A stretch of DNA of 64,000 nt, from assembly GCA_028554795.2 (NCBI GenBank), contig CM068831.1, forward strand, positions 67,555,982-67,619,981. Direction: 5' to 3'. Both the position numbers and the translations under genes were made by a program. The stretch comes from Sinohyriopsis cumingii. Lineage: Eukaryota > Mollusca > Bivalvia > Unionida > Unionidae. The notes below the pieces were generated by a model. It searched no databases. It saw only the letters and a program-made list of their open reading frames with translations, and had not been told where the DNA came from. Below, one piece after another: positions 12,342 to 26,342 of this stretch. Positions within the stretch are counted from its first letter, which is position 1; every line of letters begins with the position of its first letter.

Positions 12342-13341
12342 GGTGTGTGTACGTTTGTGAAATGTGCGAAATGGGGACATATGTGTGAATACACACCAAC
12401 TGTGCGGGTACACAACTCGAAACCGGGATGTACCCACATTAGTAATGTCGGCTTAAATGGAATGGCAGTCCGGTACCTAATGAAATAGGCGTATCTGAGC
12501 ATGTCCCCGTTATGTCGGTATTTTTTTTAGATGATGTTATACACAACAATACACATGTACCACTCGACTCAAAACTTTGCGTGTATCAGTCGGAAAACTG
12601 TGTTCACGTGTACGCGGTAAAATTTCACACTGTTTTGCTGTCTGCTTGCGCACGTTGCTTCGGAAATACTCACAGAAGATGACATCAAGAAGAGCTAACA
12701 GAATTGAAATCATTTATGTAAACGTAGACAAATATACATGAAATAGTTTCTCTTTTAACACAGAGAGCAATATCGATATACATGTTTATTAAATGTAGTC
12801 TAATATTCATAACACATTTCGCCAAATTAGAACGAGAACACAAGAAAACTGAATAAAAGGTTTGATGCATATGTTATGCACGGTTTTTCGATGGGCAAGG
12901 GATTCTAGCCGTTCATCTGTTCCTCGTATATTTACCTTATATTTAACTCTGAGCTATTGACATTTGGATAAGAAATACACTGGAAAATATCAACATAGAG
13001 TTTAGATCATGTGGTTAGAAGAATAATAACGAACAGTCTACGTGTTTAAAAAAAAACAAAACATAATACCATTTCTATCCTCCAATTAACCGCGTTAGAA
13101 GTTAAGCTTGAACCAATAAGAAATAAAAAGGAGTTTTGTAAAAACTTGTACATGACACCAGTCACGACGCTGAAAGTACAAGTGTTCATACTCATAGTTA
13201 GTGTTTATCGATGTATCTTAAATATGCTTTCTGGCTGAAATACAAACAATGTGAAACAAAATAATAATATAAATTTTGTTTGACTCAGACGTAAATTATC
13301 AAACATTTCTCATTCTTACCACTTTTAGTCAGTACCTTTTA

Positions 13342-13346
<5 letters not shown>

Positions 13347-13401
<55 letters not shown>
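13347..13401. repeat. (CT)n microsatellite
   Basis: A 55-base uninterrupted CT tract. The matching tract in R2 is shorter and interrupted (40780-40819). Confidence 0.95.
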
Positions 13402-13403
<2 letters not shown>

Positions 13404-13673
13404 CTCTGTTCCTTCTGTCTTTCTTCCGTCTTGCTAGCTTGATTTCTTTCTGGCTGCATGTCCCTTGTTTTGCCCTATTTCTAAGGACCTGATGACATTA
13501 GTTTGTTAATTTGGATGGGAACTGTGTTCATGAGGTGAGAATACTACAATATTTAGATGTATATATCAAATGCATAGTAAAATAGATCTTTTCTGACCAT
13601 AATTTGTTAAGATAAAAATCTCCTCGCTTTGATGGTAAAAGTCATATGTTCCCGTTTTGTATGTTTTACAAGA

Positions 13674-13674
<1 letters not shown>

Positions 13675-13716
<42 letters not shown>
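13675..13716. repeat. (TG)n microsatellite
   Basis: 42 bases of TG, the same length as its R2 counterpart at 41093-41134. Confidence 0.95.
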
Positions 13717-13717
<1 letters not shown>

Positions 13718-14835
13718 CAAAAGAGTCAGGTAGAACATGTTTATCTCGTTTCACAATGCCCATTTTTATTAGATCTTGAAAACAGATTCACACCAGTGAC
13801 TTTCTTGGAAAGAAATACCCTTGTTGTATCCACGTTTATGCGGTAAAAATTCACACAGTTTTGATGTCGGCTTGCACACTTTGCTTCAGAAATACTCACC
13901 GAAGATGACATCAAGATGAGCTAACAGGATTGAAATCATTTATGTAAACATTGACAAATATGTATGAAATATTTTATTTTTAACAGAGAGCGCAATATCG
14001 ATATACATGTAAGTTAATGGCTAGTCCAACGTTCAGAACACATTTCGCCAAATTAGAACGGATATTATACACTGTTTAAAATATTCTAGTCGTTCATCTA
14101 TTATCGTATATTTAACTTATATTTAATTCTGAGCCATTTAAATTTGGATAAGAAATACAGAGGAATAAATCAACAGTGATTTTAGTTCATTCGAATGTGG
14201 TTGGAAGCAACATAACGAACAGTCTATATGGTTAAAAAACATAATACCATTCTCTCCTCCAATTATCCACGTTAAAGTTAAATCCAACAAGACAAGCTTG
14301 AGCCAATAGGAAACAAAAATAACATTTGTAAGAACTTGTACATGACACCAATTAAGATGCTGAAAATAAAATTGTTCATACTCTTATTTAGTGCTCATCG
14401 ATGTATCTTAAATGTGCATGCCAGCTGAAGCATAAATAATGTGAAACAAAATAATAATATAAATTTCGTTTGACTCAAAGGTCAATTATTGAATACTTCT
14501 CATTCTGTCCTGGTTTAGTCAGTACCTTTTTATATTCTCTCTCGATGGGCATTGTGAAAGATGACATTGTCCTCTCTCTGCCTTTCTTCCTTCTTGTTTG
14601 CTTGATTACTTTCTGGTTTTAAGTTCCTTGTTTTGCCCGATATCTACGGACCCGATGACTACAGTCATTAGTTTCTTAATAGCGATGGGAACTGTGTTCA
14701 TGCGGTGAGATTACTGCAAAGATGTATATATCAAATGCGTAGCAAAATTAATGTTTCCCTCATTTTTTGTTAAAATAAAAACGTCCCCGTTTTCATGGTC
14801 AAAATCATATGTCCCCATTTTGTAGGTTTTACAAG

Positions 14836-14838
<3 letters not shown>

Positions 14839-14876
<38 letters not shown>
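14839..14876. repeat. (GT)n microsatellite
   Basis: 38 bases of GT. The R2 counterpart at 42258-42279 is 22 bases. Confidence 0.95.
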
Positions 14877-14879
<3 letters not shown>

Positions 14880-14970
14880 ACAGAAGAGTCAGGTAGAATA
14901 TGCTTGTCATCTTTCACAATGCCCATCTTATTCAGATTTTGAAAACAGATTCACACCGATGACTTTCTAC

Positions 14971-17900
14971 TAATTAAATGAAAACAATATGCAAGACATC
15001 AGGACATGATTATAACAAGTTGACAATACATTACTAATGTAAGCGTTATTGAACAGAATAAGTACTGAGAGACACCAGAATCACAGAGCTATAGAAACAG
15101 ATTCTCAAGAACAGAAGAAAGATTTTTATAAGCTTAAGACGTGTTGAACAGAGATTCGGTACTCTATCTACTACTATCTAAGTCATTTAATCGACTTGAC
15201 ATTGAGACAGCTGATTCGCATAATGTTCAATGATACGTATATATCCCATGGAATTCGGATAAAAAGAGGAAAATATTATTGGAAAGCGACTAGCAGAAAA
15301 TAAAATTAAAATATAAAACAATTAAAAATAACAACAAAAGGAAAAAGGTGTCTCTTTTAATGTTAACTTCAATAAAAGAATAAAAAGATGAAAGAAGATG
15401 AATGATTACAATACATTATTTAATGGCCTGGACAAACACCATCTTAGCAAGTACTACACTATATAAAGTTTTCAGCAGCAAATTAAAAACGAAAAAATGT
15501 AGCCATAAATCTGATGAAGCTGAACGAATTAATGGCTAGATCTCTAGAAACAACATTCAGTCTATCCATTCATTTTTAGACTGGATTCATGTAGTCAAAA
15601 TGAAAAAGGATGTCACATTCAAACAATTAACAGCACACTAAAAGCCATCAAAGTAAAACACACATATGATTCGGTTATCTACGTTAATTATCGAATTGTC
15701 AGTGACATAAGAGAGCGGCATTATTTTTTATGACTTAATCTTTCGATGTAACTTACTTTTGTGACATTTGTAACTGTTTCGACATATCCGACTAACAAGC
15801 AAGTCTGATTCAGCAAATCATCACATCAGGTTAACACTTTAATCATGGAAATAAGCGGAAATAACTTCAAAGAGACGCCATCTGAGGTCAACTTTATTGT
15901 CTTTTATTAACAACTGCTGTCATTATTCCGGCGTTGTCCCTATTGCCACTGACCAGCAAATGGGGCCGAGACTCGCATACATCTCCCTTTACATACATGT
16001 ACATAGGAGTACTTACTGTGGGCCGAATACAACACTTGGAATAGGCAGCCATACCTTGGAGACATGCCAACCAGAGCAGTGTTCTCAGTAACCATTCTAT
16101 TTGCAGGTGGAACTCTAACAGATTTCTTTCTTGTTTAAATACCTCATGTGCATCCCAGTGATATATCTTTCCACATCTATGTCCAGCTCAAGTAAAGTTT
16201 GCAGGGCGCATCAGGATATTCTTTGAAACGTTACAGATCGTTGGATTGCTGACTATTTATGTGACAGTGTATGCCACACTCCAAAGCTGGAGCCCATAGT
16301 GTCTTAGAGGTGAATTTGGGCCAAGTCTTGAACATTGAGCCAGTACAGGTAATCTAAGTGCTTGTTTACAAGATAAAAATAAAACTATTTATATGCCTGA
16401 ATATTCTGATAGATCCTTCATTTCTGCTACGTTGTATGTTTCATGCACTGGCTAGGATTCATGTTTATGTCACACAAGAAAATGCGGATATGTTTTCAAA
16501 TATACTTTTGGAAATTGCATGCATCTGCTGTATATGCAAATAGCCTGAAATACATTTAAGAAATGTATTGGTCACACCATATCTAGATAAACAGAGGTAA
16601 TATATGTTAATGTCAGCTAATTCGTTTTTGCCTAGTGAAAGAAGCAAAGAAAAGAATAGTCATGGAAAAAATGGGACTTGCTAGATTGATTGACAATCGG
16701 CAGAACTATAAAGTGGAAGTGAAAGCTAATATCACATATAAGCATGTCCAGATAGAAATGAAACAGGGAGAACCTGACCGCCGCTCACTATTTTGATGTA
16801 TGGCATGTTGCCATAGATGTGTCCATAGCACAGTGTTTACTACACCAACTGATAATGGAAGAACCCTATTACTTTTACAGGGAAGAGACAAACAAAGAGC
16901 CCTACATCAAATCAGACAGAATAATATGTTTTAATATGTCTAATTCCATGTGTGAAAAAATAAACATGAGTTGATTGCCAGGGAACAAGAATTTTATGAT
17001 CTGAGTAACCAAATTTCCAGCATTTGAAAAAACGTAAATGCGTGTTTCCAACACTGATTTTAAAAAATTTTTATAAGTACTTGAACTTCGTTTAACTTAT
17101 CAATAACATATCTGGGACAGATAAATATTTTTCTATCGGAGGAGAGCGAGAATACTGGGTTAATTAATGCTGTGTATGTAAATGATGTAGCAGAGTCTGT
17201 GATTGAGATATTTGATTCGGAGCAATGTCTCTATTTTACGTTGATAAGAGTTAAGTATATTCAAAATTAAAACATCTCAGGTATTTTTTGTGCAAAAAAA
17301 CCTACATAATATCTGGGAAAAATGCAGACTAACAAAAAGTAATGTTATGACTCTAAGAAACAGAGAAATCAAGCTAAACCAATTTAGTAAATTTCAACAA
17401 ATAATGTATTTCTCTATAATACACAGGACATTTGAAATAGAACTTAATGTTGTGAATTAAAATCCAAATAATTCTAACCTTTCTATCATAAATCCAAAAG
17501 TATAGAGTGCTTTGAATGAATTCCAGGTTTTTAATATGCTTAAGGATCAATGGTGTTTCATGAGCTGATATGTCAGCAGTCTTGAATATATCACAATGAT
17601 ATAATCTAGAATATCTTTGAATGAATTCACAATAATCCAATATAATGATTTAGCCTAAAATGTCAGTAGCCACTTAGCAATTCCAATGAATGATATAACT
17701 AAATAATTCCTCTTAAATTATATCTCATACAACTAACAGTAATCTTAATAGACTGAAGATAAAATAGCAAAGACCAATTTGTTTACTTCAGAAAACTATA
17801 TAAAAGTCTATTACGCAATAAGATGTCAAGGATGATGATTATTTTCAATGGAAATTTCCATCACATTCGTAATTATATTCAGGTCTATTCGAATAAGGTT

Positions 17901-20900
17901 AAGCAACTATCGAGACCAAATACAATTTCCAAGGAAAAAATCTGAATCTGAGTACTGAACTCAAATCTAACTAAACATTTTGTTTACAAATGAATATCAT
18001 CTAAAAGTAAAATCTACAATACTGGACATGCGTTATCTATATAATGTGTTGCATAACAATGTCAGCAGCGATATACAGTCATGGACAAAAATTAAATACA
18101 CAGTATAGATATCCATAATATGAACCCATATCTTACTTGCTAATCACTGTGTGCGTTTAAACCCCTTATTTCACGTGATCTTTGTTTCTCGGGTAATAGT
18201 GTATCTATTAAACCATAACAAGTATGATCACTATGAGTAGACCCATATAAAGGAAAAGGACCGTCCAGATTGTTAAATATAGTCAGCGACGAAACGTTCC
18301 TTTTTCAATCGTTCACTCAAGTAGTCAAGTGTTTAGTTTTTACCGATGTTTTCCATTTATTCTTTATTTCCTTCATGCCTAACTTATTTCTTCAGCATAA
18401 CGATCAAATAACTTGAATATAAAGTTGTTTTTATTTTAAAATGCGAAATCTTTACTTATTGATTTTCCTGTAGTAATTGCTACTGAGGCTATATGCTTCA
18501 TTCAAGAGGAACAAACTTTGGTTCTGCTCCTATTATCACATGCTGACTCAATACCTTCTCTTTAACTCTCAAATGACTCAAACAGAGTTCTCTTGCATAA
18601 TGTGTTCATTTGTTTCTTTTAACGCTGTAAATTTAGGGAATTGATCTTTGCCTAATGTCTTTTTAGAGTGAAAGTGTTCAATGATTTCATCGGTCAGAAT
18701 GATAAAATCATAGCCAAAATTGTTTAAATTGTCAATTATAAAATTGGCAAATATTGTGAACTGTCTTGCTTTATGGTCTTAATGACGAATCTCCTCCATC
18801 TATAGGGTATACTAATTATTCAGCACATCATACGGGAGCATAAATAGATCCATATAATGCAGTTAATTAATTTATATATTTCTTTTTGTTTTGAGTTATT
18901 CACCTACAAAATTATCATTTAACACATGTTTCAGTTGAAATACATTATCTCGTCTACAAATTGCAAATCTACATTTAATTAAATCAGTTAATATAATTTA
19001 GCTGGGATACTAGTGGCAAAAGATACAATGCAAAAGTCATAGAGCTATTTCAAAATATTGTTATTTTCATTTTGCATAACACTCTTGTTTGCTTTTAACA
19101 ACTAATGTTTTCAAATTCACCCGTTTTTACTTATAATGTAATACTTTTTCCGTGTTGTATTCTATTTTGAATATCTCTTTTTCCTTTCTGTCGCCTTTGA
19201 TTGCATTAAAGCTAGTACTTAATGCATACGTCTGTTAACCACTTGTGTCTTGAGTGAACCTTTATCTACTATAAACCTTCCTTACAAATCATTTAAATGT
19301 TTTTGACAACACGGGAGAATTTTGGGTTTAATAAAGTCGGGTACAAAAAATGAGTTTTTAATCTGCATTTTCTAGATATTCCAGATTATTTGGTATCATT
19401 GTAGAGCTACATGTGTCTACCTTTCTGTAATACCACCCACTGTAGTGTATCATTCTACTGTTGTTTATTTTGTCAATACTATCATGCACCACGCTGATTT
19501 CAAGACACAACATCCCAATCATTTGCACACGGCTTAGACTGCCTAGTTTATGTTTCGTGCTATTCTTTGAATCTAGCATCTTAAATCGTTTGGATTTCAT
19601 CAATCCAGTCTAAAACGAATGGACAGTTTGCATGTCAATTTCATATATCTTACCATGAATTAATTCACTTCTATTTCTTTAACTGTTCTATTTCTCTTCT
19701 AAGTCTCTTCTTCTGCTGCCTGGGAACTGTGCTGTTGTCGGTGTTTGCTACGATATTGATTGTTCCAGGCCAGTAATGTATATGCTGAAATCATTCATCT
19801 TTTCCCATAACTTGATTCTTTTGTTCAAGTTGAGATTAAAAGGGTCAGAATTTTCCGACATTTTGGAATCTTTGTTTAAAAAATTGTTCTTCCACAGGAA
19901 CATATCTCTTTGTTAATCTTCGATTCCAATTGTTATATATCATCGAAGGTAAAACGAATCTTCTGATGATTGTCTTGTCTATCCAATGACTTGTAAAGTA
20001 GTAGATACAGTTCTGAATTTCTATCTAGACACATCAACAGCTTTAAAATTTGTTCTGCTCTGGTGGATCTCTTTCTACAACCATGGAATTTTGGAGGCTT
20101 CTCTTGTCATTCTATTAAATAATGATTATTAGTAATCTATTGTCCACTTGTTCCCTTCATCTCTTGATGTCTTTTAAATCGTTCACTCTAAACTTGCAGT
20201 AAGTGCAGTAATGAAGTAGTAAATTCAAGGGCATGGTCTTTTGGGGGGGTGTTTGTTATTGCAGTTGAAATTGAAGTAATCATGTTGTAAGGTAAAGGAC
20301 GAACTGATTTATTTCTTTATTTTACCCCAAGAAATACGGAATGTGGTTCTCTTTTAAGGTATATTAAATTGTGGTGACTTTGCTTTGTTTATGATACAGT
20401 AGTGAGGAAGGTAGTCAGCTATTATTTGTGCGGCTTTGCTGGGTAGGATGTGGCTGGATTGGGCTATTTTTAAAATATATAAATTGACTCATTTGGGTAA
20501 TGTGTAGTAGAATTAAGCAAATAGAAAAAATAACCGGCCTGTGTTTTCATTGTATCATTTATGATTCTAATAATTAAGTTGCTCCATGTTTATTTCTAGC
20601 ACGGTGATCATCGTAGTTACTTTAGATTTACAAAATTTATACCACTCAAACAATTGCTTCCAAATAAGTTTTATACTCTAGATAGCAGAAATAAAATAAT
20701 CATTTGCACACTAGTTTCCTCCAGAATCAACTGTAATTAAATCCTATGTAAATTTATATACTACAGTTATGCCTACAGTGACGAAACTATTTATTTCAGC
20801 AACATCATTGTCACTTTGTCCTACGTTTGATAATAAAACATCTTTCAACATTTAACTTATTTGATTACCTTACATAACATTTCTATGACAACAGGACCTG

Positions 20901-23900
20901 TAACGAGAACTCTCCATGAAATAGATGTAGACCAACTTTATATTCCAAATAACGAAACACGCACACGACCGAGGTGGCCTTAGTGTTTACTATTATTTCG
21001 ACACTCACCCCGCCAAGAAAAATTAAAAGGCACGCCCCATGCACTTGTGATATTTTTCTCAGAGCGAGGTAGTTTAAACCAACGAGGTTCCCAAAAGTTC
21101 ACAATTTCTGCATAGGCAGATGATGAAATCTGAATAACAGAGCGAAACGTACTTTTTTATTTGGCATGTGCAAAAGAGCACATAGCCAATATAATACATG
21201 ATTCATACACAATGCACTGTTGCATAAATGCCTAAATATATCAATCAATAATGGCTAAACAAATGTGCGCATAAATCCTCGGAGATGGACAGACAGACAG
21301 AAATAGAACTCTACAGCGAGAAAAGATAATCTAAGTTGGAATGCATTATCAGCATATTTACCTAGGTATTTTAGAGTTCTTAAATCTTCATTTTTGTGTA
21401 ATTGAAGTAATTGGTACATACTTGGTTTCTGCCAGTAATAAGGATCCAAATAAATTAAAATAAATATGTATTTTAGTCTCTGGTTACAAAACAATAAAAG
21501 GCAAGATATAAGGACTCAATTAGGATATTACCAGATCTCCAAGACCGTGAAGTCAATAAAATAGTTCTCACACTGGAAACCCAGTTATTACAATTCTTTC
21601 TTTTAAAATCTGTAAGCATTAATTGTTATATTTTTTAACAATTTAATTATTTGTGTTTAGCACTCTGAACCAATGCTTAATGATACGCACATATATATTT
21701 AATTAAAGAGTATGGGGGCCAAACTATCCATTTTCAAGCATATTGTTGGCAGGATGTATAACATCTAGTATCTACATGCATTATTTTCTATGTACCCGTC
21801 ATATACTATCTGTTTTCTAAACCACCAAATATCACAGCAATAAGACAATATTGGAGATGCGAATTAATCAAATAAATAAACCATTATATTTACCAGACAT
21901 TCTAGAATGTTAGTATTATTCAGAAGTAATGTGGCGCACACCTCTGCTCATGCAAAGTCTGACTGTATGCCCTGAAGTCGGAGAGGCATTGATCATTAAT
22001 CAAAATGTAATAACAAAACCAGTGGCTTCAAGTTAGTGATCATTTACTGTGATAGTACTGTTGACGTGTCACATATACAAAAACCACTCACTTCGTATCA
22101 ATCAAATCAGTTGCTACAGCTCTGTAAACTAAATCGACTTAAAAATCATGTAATGATCTCATTTCCTTTACAATTTGAACAGTAACTTTGTATTGGGGAC
22201 TTTTATTTATCGCTAATCACCTACCGTTGCTTAATTGTCAAACAACCACATAGATACTGTTCGTGTCAGCAATGTATTCCATATCAGAGTGAGCTATATA
22301 TAAAACTATATTATTCTTGCTGTACAAGCAATAGCTAATTTTATGTAACCAATGAAATATGTAGAAAGTCTTTTATGCAGTCAGCTATGGGATCCTATGA
22401 CTAATTTCGGTTGCCCAGAAAAATTCATCGTGATAGTTCGGTAATTCCATCATGGCATGCACGCTCATGTCATAGACGAGGAATAGTCATCTGAATCATT
22501 CCATGTCACCAATGGAGTCAAGCAAGGTTGTGTGTTGGCCCCAATCCTCCTGAGTATGATGTTCTCTGCTATGCTTACTTACGCTTCCCGTGACCATGAC
22601 ACTGGGATTGTATCCGATACCACACTGATGGCAAGATCTTGAATCTGTGGAGAGTTCAAGCGAAGACTAAGACATAAAATTACTGTTCGTGGTCAACTAT
22701 TTGCCGACGACTGTTACCTGAATGCCTGATCTGAGTCTTTGGATCCTTTGTGTCAGCTTGTAATAATTGCAATTATTATATTGTTTGGTTTGTGCTGTGA
22801 GTGATGCAGACGTAAACTAACAAGGGAAGGTGGTGGTTTTATGTTACAGTTCTAATCAATGATAAAACCAACACCAGAATTGCTAAAGCAAGTGTGGGCT
22901 TTTGGAGACTACGAGCAAACGTGTGGGAGAGAATTTAACAAATACGTTGAAGGTCTACAAAGCCGCTGTGTTGCCAATCCTGTTATATGTTTGCTTAAAC
23001 GCTATGTTAAGACGCTTAATCATTTTCACATTGGCTGCTGAGGAAACCGATTAGGATAAGATGTCAGAACATGGTTTCAGACACTGAGCTTCTCACAAGG
23101 GCAAACATTCCAAGTATTCACATTCTGCTGATGACATCACAGTAAAGACTGGCAGGACCCATCGCCAGTATGTTAGGATGTCAGAAGAGCGACTACTTAA
23201 GAAGCATTTCTACGTTGAGCTGAAGGAGGGGAAGTGATCTCAGGGTTGACAAAAGAAACGCTTCATAGATGCCGTCAAGACATCCTTGAAGCACTTCATC
23301 TATGACCAATAGCCTTGGGATGATCTCGCACAGGATCCCTCCCCTGGCGCAGTTTCATCCTTATTGGTGCTAAGGACTTTGAACAGATGACAATCGAAGT
23401 GTCATGAAAGAAGCGCGAGCAACGTAAATCTCAGAACTGCAGCACGTCCTGCATTGATCAATCTATCCCACCCTGCACATGCTTCCAAGTGTGACATAGT
23501 CTGTAAATAGCACACATTGACCTGATCTCACGTATTCACAGACTTCTAACCAGTTACTGATATCTTAGTCATCTTCGAACTCAGAGGATGCACAACAAGT
23601 TAACTTATAAAATGGGAAATGTATAACTTACCACTGCACATGAAAACTGCAAAAAGCATAAGTGACTCGTTATTGCTAATTTACAAGTAATAATTGGCCT
23701 CGCAACCATTTGTAAAAGCAACCTGAATTCAAAGCAATAAGGTTAATTGTTTTCTTTCACTATATTCAGCACAACGTACTCTTGGGATAATACAGGAATT
23801 TTCCATTCAGTAATACACTTTGATACAAATTAATTTTGATCTAGGTTTGTCTTGGCATAAAGGTGCTTGAAGGCTAGTTCTATCACACAATCGTAACTTA

Positions 23901-25020
23901 ATACATGTTGTTCAAACTGTGGACGGCATCAAATCGTCACTATATCGTGCATTTAAAAAATGTGTTCAGTCTTTATTTGTAGCTTCTCCTTGGAATCTTT
24001 TCTTTTTTGTTCCTCCTTAAATTTCAGAATAAGCCATAGATTTTGATGTCTAACAAATCAACATTCCTGCAATAAAAAGAAAGGCTTTTAAGGGAAGGTA
24101 TGCAATCCATAAGCCCTCAGCAAGACAAGAAGTGAACACTTAAGATATTGTAAAAGATTTCTTTAAACGGACAAAGTAACATAATATTATAGTGACGTTC
24201 TAGAATCCGTGTTAATTTAGATCAAACATTCTGAAATGGTGTAGTGTTGAGGAATATGGAAAAGCAGTATTACACGGAAGAAAAGTCCATATCATATTTG
24301 GTTATAAAAACATGGGACTAAACTTCTCTCGTACACTTATTTGGAAAAAAGTAAAGGAAGAATACCCATTACACGCAATGTGTCCACAAACATGGATTAT
24401 TGTGTACAATACACTAGGCATATTTGAGCTGTTATTAATAGATCGCATTCGTATTAATATATGCTGCTGATATTTGGCTACAATATTCATAAGCAATTGA
24501 AAACGTAAATGGTAAGAGTTTTACTAGATATGGAATCTTCCTAGAAAACATGCATACTCCCTGCTGCCACAAGGAGAATACTGACCAAGTACGTCTGTAT
24601 TTTACCTATTACTGTAAATTAATACTGGATTATGCTGGATGGTAACTGATATCCATGGCAATGCAATGAACACTGAAAATAACTCGATGAACCAGGTAAG
24701 TGAAAATGTGTTACAAATTTTAATAGCATACACTTCCCATATGGTTTGGGTTATAATAGGTACGTATAGGCTGTAGGTGATGACAAAGTTGTCCTATTTT
24801 ACCTATTACTGTAAATGTAGTATTTACCATCTGAAAATGTCATAAAGACAATTTAATGCAGAAATGGAATCCAACCGTAATCAAATCACATCAAGCATCC
24901 CACTACGGTTGCATTACACGTACCCATTGAGTAACCAACGCATCCATTACTGGCTTCAGAGTGGCGTATATATCGAGCATTGTGTGCGTGTGAGTGTGAA
25001 ACAGAAGGCAAATATTATGT
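14971..25020. repeat. Segmental duplication segment beta1
   Basis: Nearly identical to beta2 (42374-52426; offset 27404-27406, roughly 1-2% different by eye) and distantly paralogous to alpha. It contains a LINE remnant at 22360-23560. Outside that I see no gene, RNA or intact mobile element in 14971-22359 or 23561-25020; open frames are short and resemble nothing I know. Confidence 0.85.
22360..23560 (+). pseudogene. LINE reverse-transcriptase remnant, beta1
   Basis: ORF2 pieces in order: MTNFGCPEKFIVIVR (from about 22397), FHVTNGVKQGCVLAPILL (about 22500-22555) and SMMFSAML, the catalytic box FADD (22700-22711), IAKASVGFWRLRANVWER, LLRKPIRIRCQ, LKHF..PWDDLAQDPS, and the degraded C..C tail near 23480-23530. 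Segments between FADD and the thumb region are missing. Many stops and frameshifts rule out function. The catalytic DD survives here but is changed in the other copies. Confidence 0.82.
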
Positions 25021-26342
25021 TTCACAATGCCCATTTTATTCAGATCGTGAAAACAGATTCTCCACAGGGATTTTCTCAAACGAATTCAGGCGTAATATCT
25101 CAACTTGCACCATATGTCATTTCAGCATCCCAGAGAAGAGCTTCAATGGAAATATCATTCACTAATTAGTACTTTTCACACCATATTTCTTTCACCCGTA
25201 TGCGATATATATTTGATATTTTTCCAATGTCGTCATGAAAAGTATTTCTACTATGGATTCTTACTTTTTCGCTTTTTTCATTTCACTGTTACATTTGTGA
25301 TTGTTGAACCATTGTTATGTAGGTGTATGTTTATGCTCCACATTTCCAAATATCCCTTTTCATGGACATTGCAATAGATAGCATCTGCAGCAGTAGGTAT
25401 ATAATAGAAATATTAGCAGCCGGTATCATTGTCATTGATAACTTGTTTTCACTTCTAGCGAATGGAGAGCAAAGTGACCATTATTTTTCTTTGGTTTTCA
25501 ACGATTGCAATATCTCAATCACAATACATGTCAAAAATGATGTATACGAGATAAAACTATAAGAGTGTTTACCAGCAGCAGAAGGAGCTTTTCACTATTC
25601 ACGTTTCGTTTTGACTATATTATTAGCCCAAAGTTGAGGATACTAAATGTCCAAATAAGGCAGAAAAGAATGAGGCGACAGGTTGTATTTCAAAACCTTG
25701 TTGATATTTTTTTTCTCCATTATTTATCTTATAACACTAAAAAGCTGCCGCTTGTGAAGTTCACAGACTCTCTCCAAGTTTCATATTTCACTCCAAATCT
25801 AATGTATTTAAATACGAGTAATTTAGTACGGAACGTAATATTATATAGCAAACAAAATGTCATCCAAAGTATTTTAGGAAGACCAAGAGATAGCACAGAT
25901 AGCTCTGTAGGTTTCGGTTCTACGAAAGTATGAAATTATTAGTTATGGTGTACTAGGTTTTAGCTGCAGTGCTTAGTTATGTTATTTTTGTATGCCAGAA
26001 CTTAATTTCCTATTTTAGGATCACAATATTTGTAGTGAGGTTAATTTGTACAACTCACTGAGTTAGTTGGGCTGCAATTCGCGTCATTGGAGAAAAAATA
26101 CTTTCTCCTCTAGAAAAATAATTATATTTTATGCTGACAAAGTCTATTCGGATGAATTTATAGTGGATTGTTTACATCCGTCTTATCATTCTTACCCAAT
26201 GAAATCAATGCCTCGAACTGGATAATTATTATTCAAGCAACACCCCCTTTTTGTGTATTCCCAATTATGTATCTAATAAATATGGACAGCCCTCTTAAAC
26301 ATTTCCACATCCAGCTATACGCTAGAAAATCCTTAACTGAGA

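Larger units (their letters stand above)
1..12599. repeat. Segmental duplication segment alpha1
   Basis: Homologous to alpha2 (from 32442) and alpha3 (from 59817), and more distantly to beta1; anchors are 440 to 14970, 3290 to 16140, 8000 to 19800, 9301 to 21281 and 12010 to 24730. The left 3 kb is about 10% diverged from alpha2 by eye, falling to about 1-2% further right. SINEs, LINE remnants and microsatellites inside it are listed separately. In the remaining stretches (1-2765, 3069-6702, 7017-8560, 9002-9550, 10961-12188) I see no gene. Open frames there are short, AT-rich and not similar to known families. Confidence 0.85.
12600..14970. repeat. Segment R1: two tandem 1.2 kb repeats
   Basis: Two diverged direct copies, about 12600-13827 and 13828-14970. 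Landmarks shared by both: CACCGAAGATGACATCAAG-type start, TCGATGTATCTTAAAT, a CT tract, a GT tract, and TTTCACAATGCCCAT followed by GAAAACAGATTC. A stub of the last landmark recurs at about 25020-25060, at the beta/gamma junction. No gene is seen. Confidence 0.85.

Noticed and set aside
12180-12437. Cys/Met/Tyr/Val-rich or His/Thr/Tyr/Ile-rich small proteins
   Set aside because: Translations of the CATA/CATG microsatellite in different frames.
18076-18105. A CAGTCATGGACAAAAATTAA stretch resembling a Tc1/mariner terminal inverted repeat
   Set aside because: No inverted partner and no transposase-like frame found nearby in beta1 or beta2; the resemblance alone is weak.
25565-25933. 122-codon open frame conserved in both gamma copies
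   Set aside because: No recognisable domain. All four base differences between copies alter the protein, and the frame lies in low-complexity AT-rich DNA upstream of FReD.
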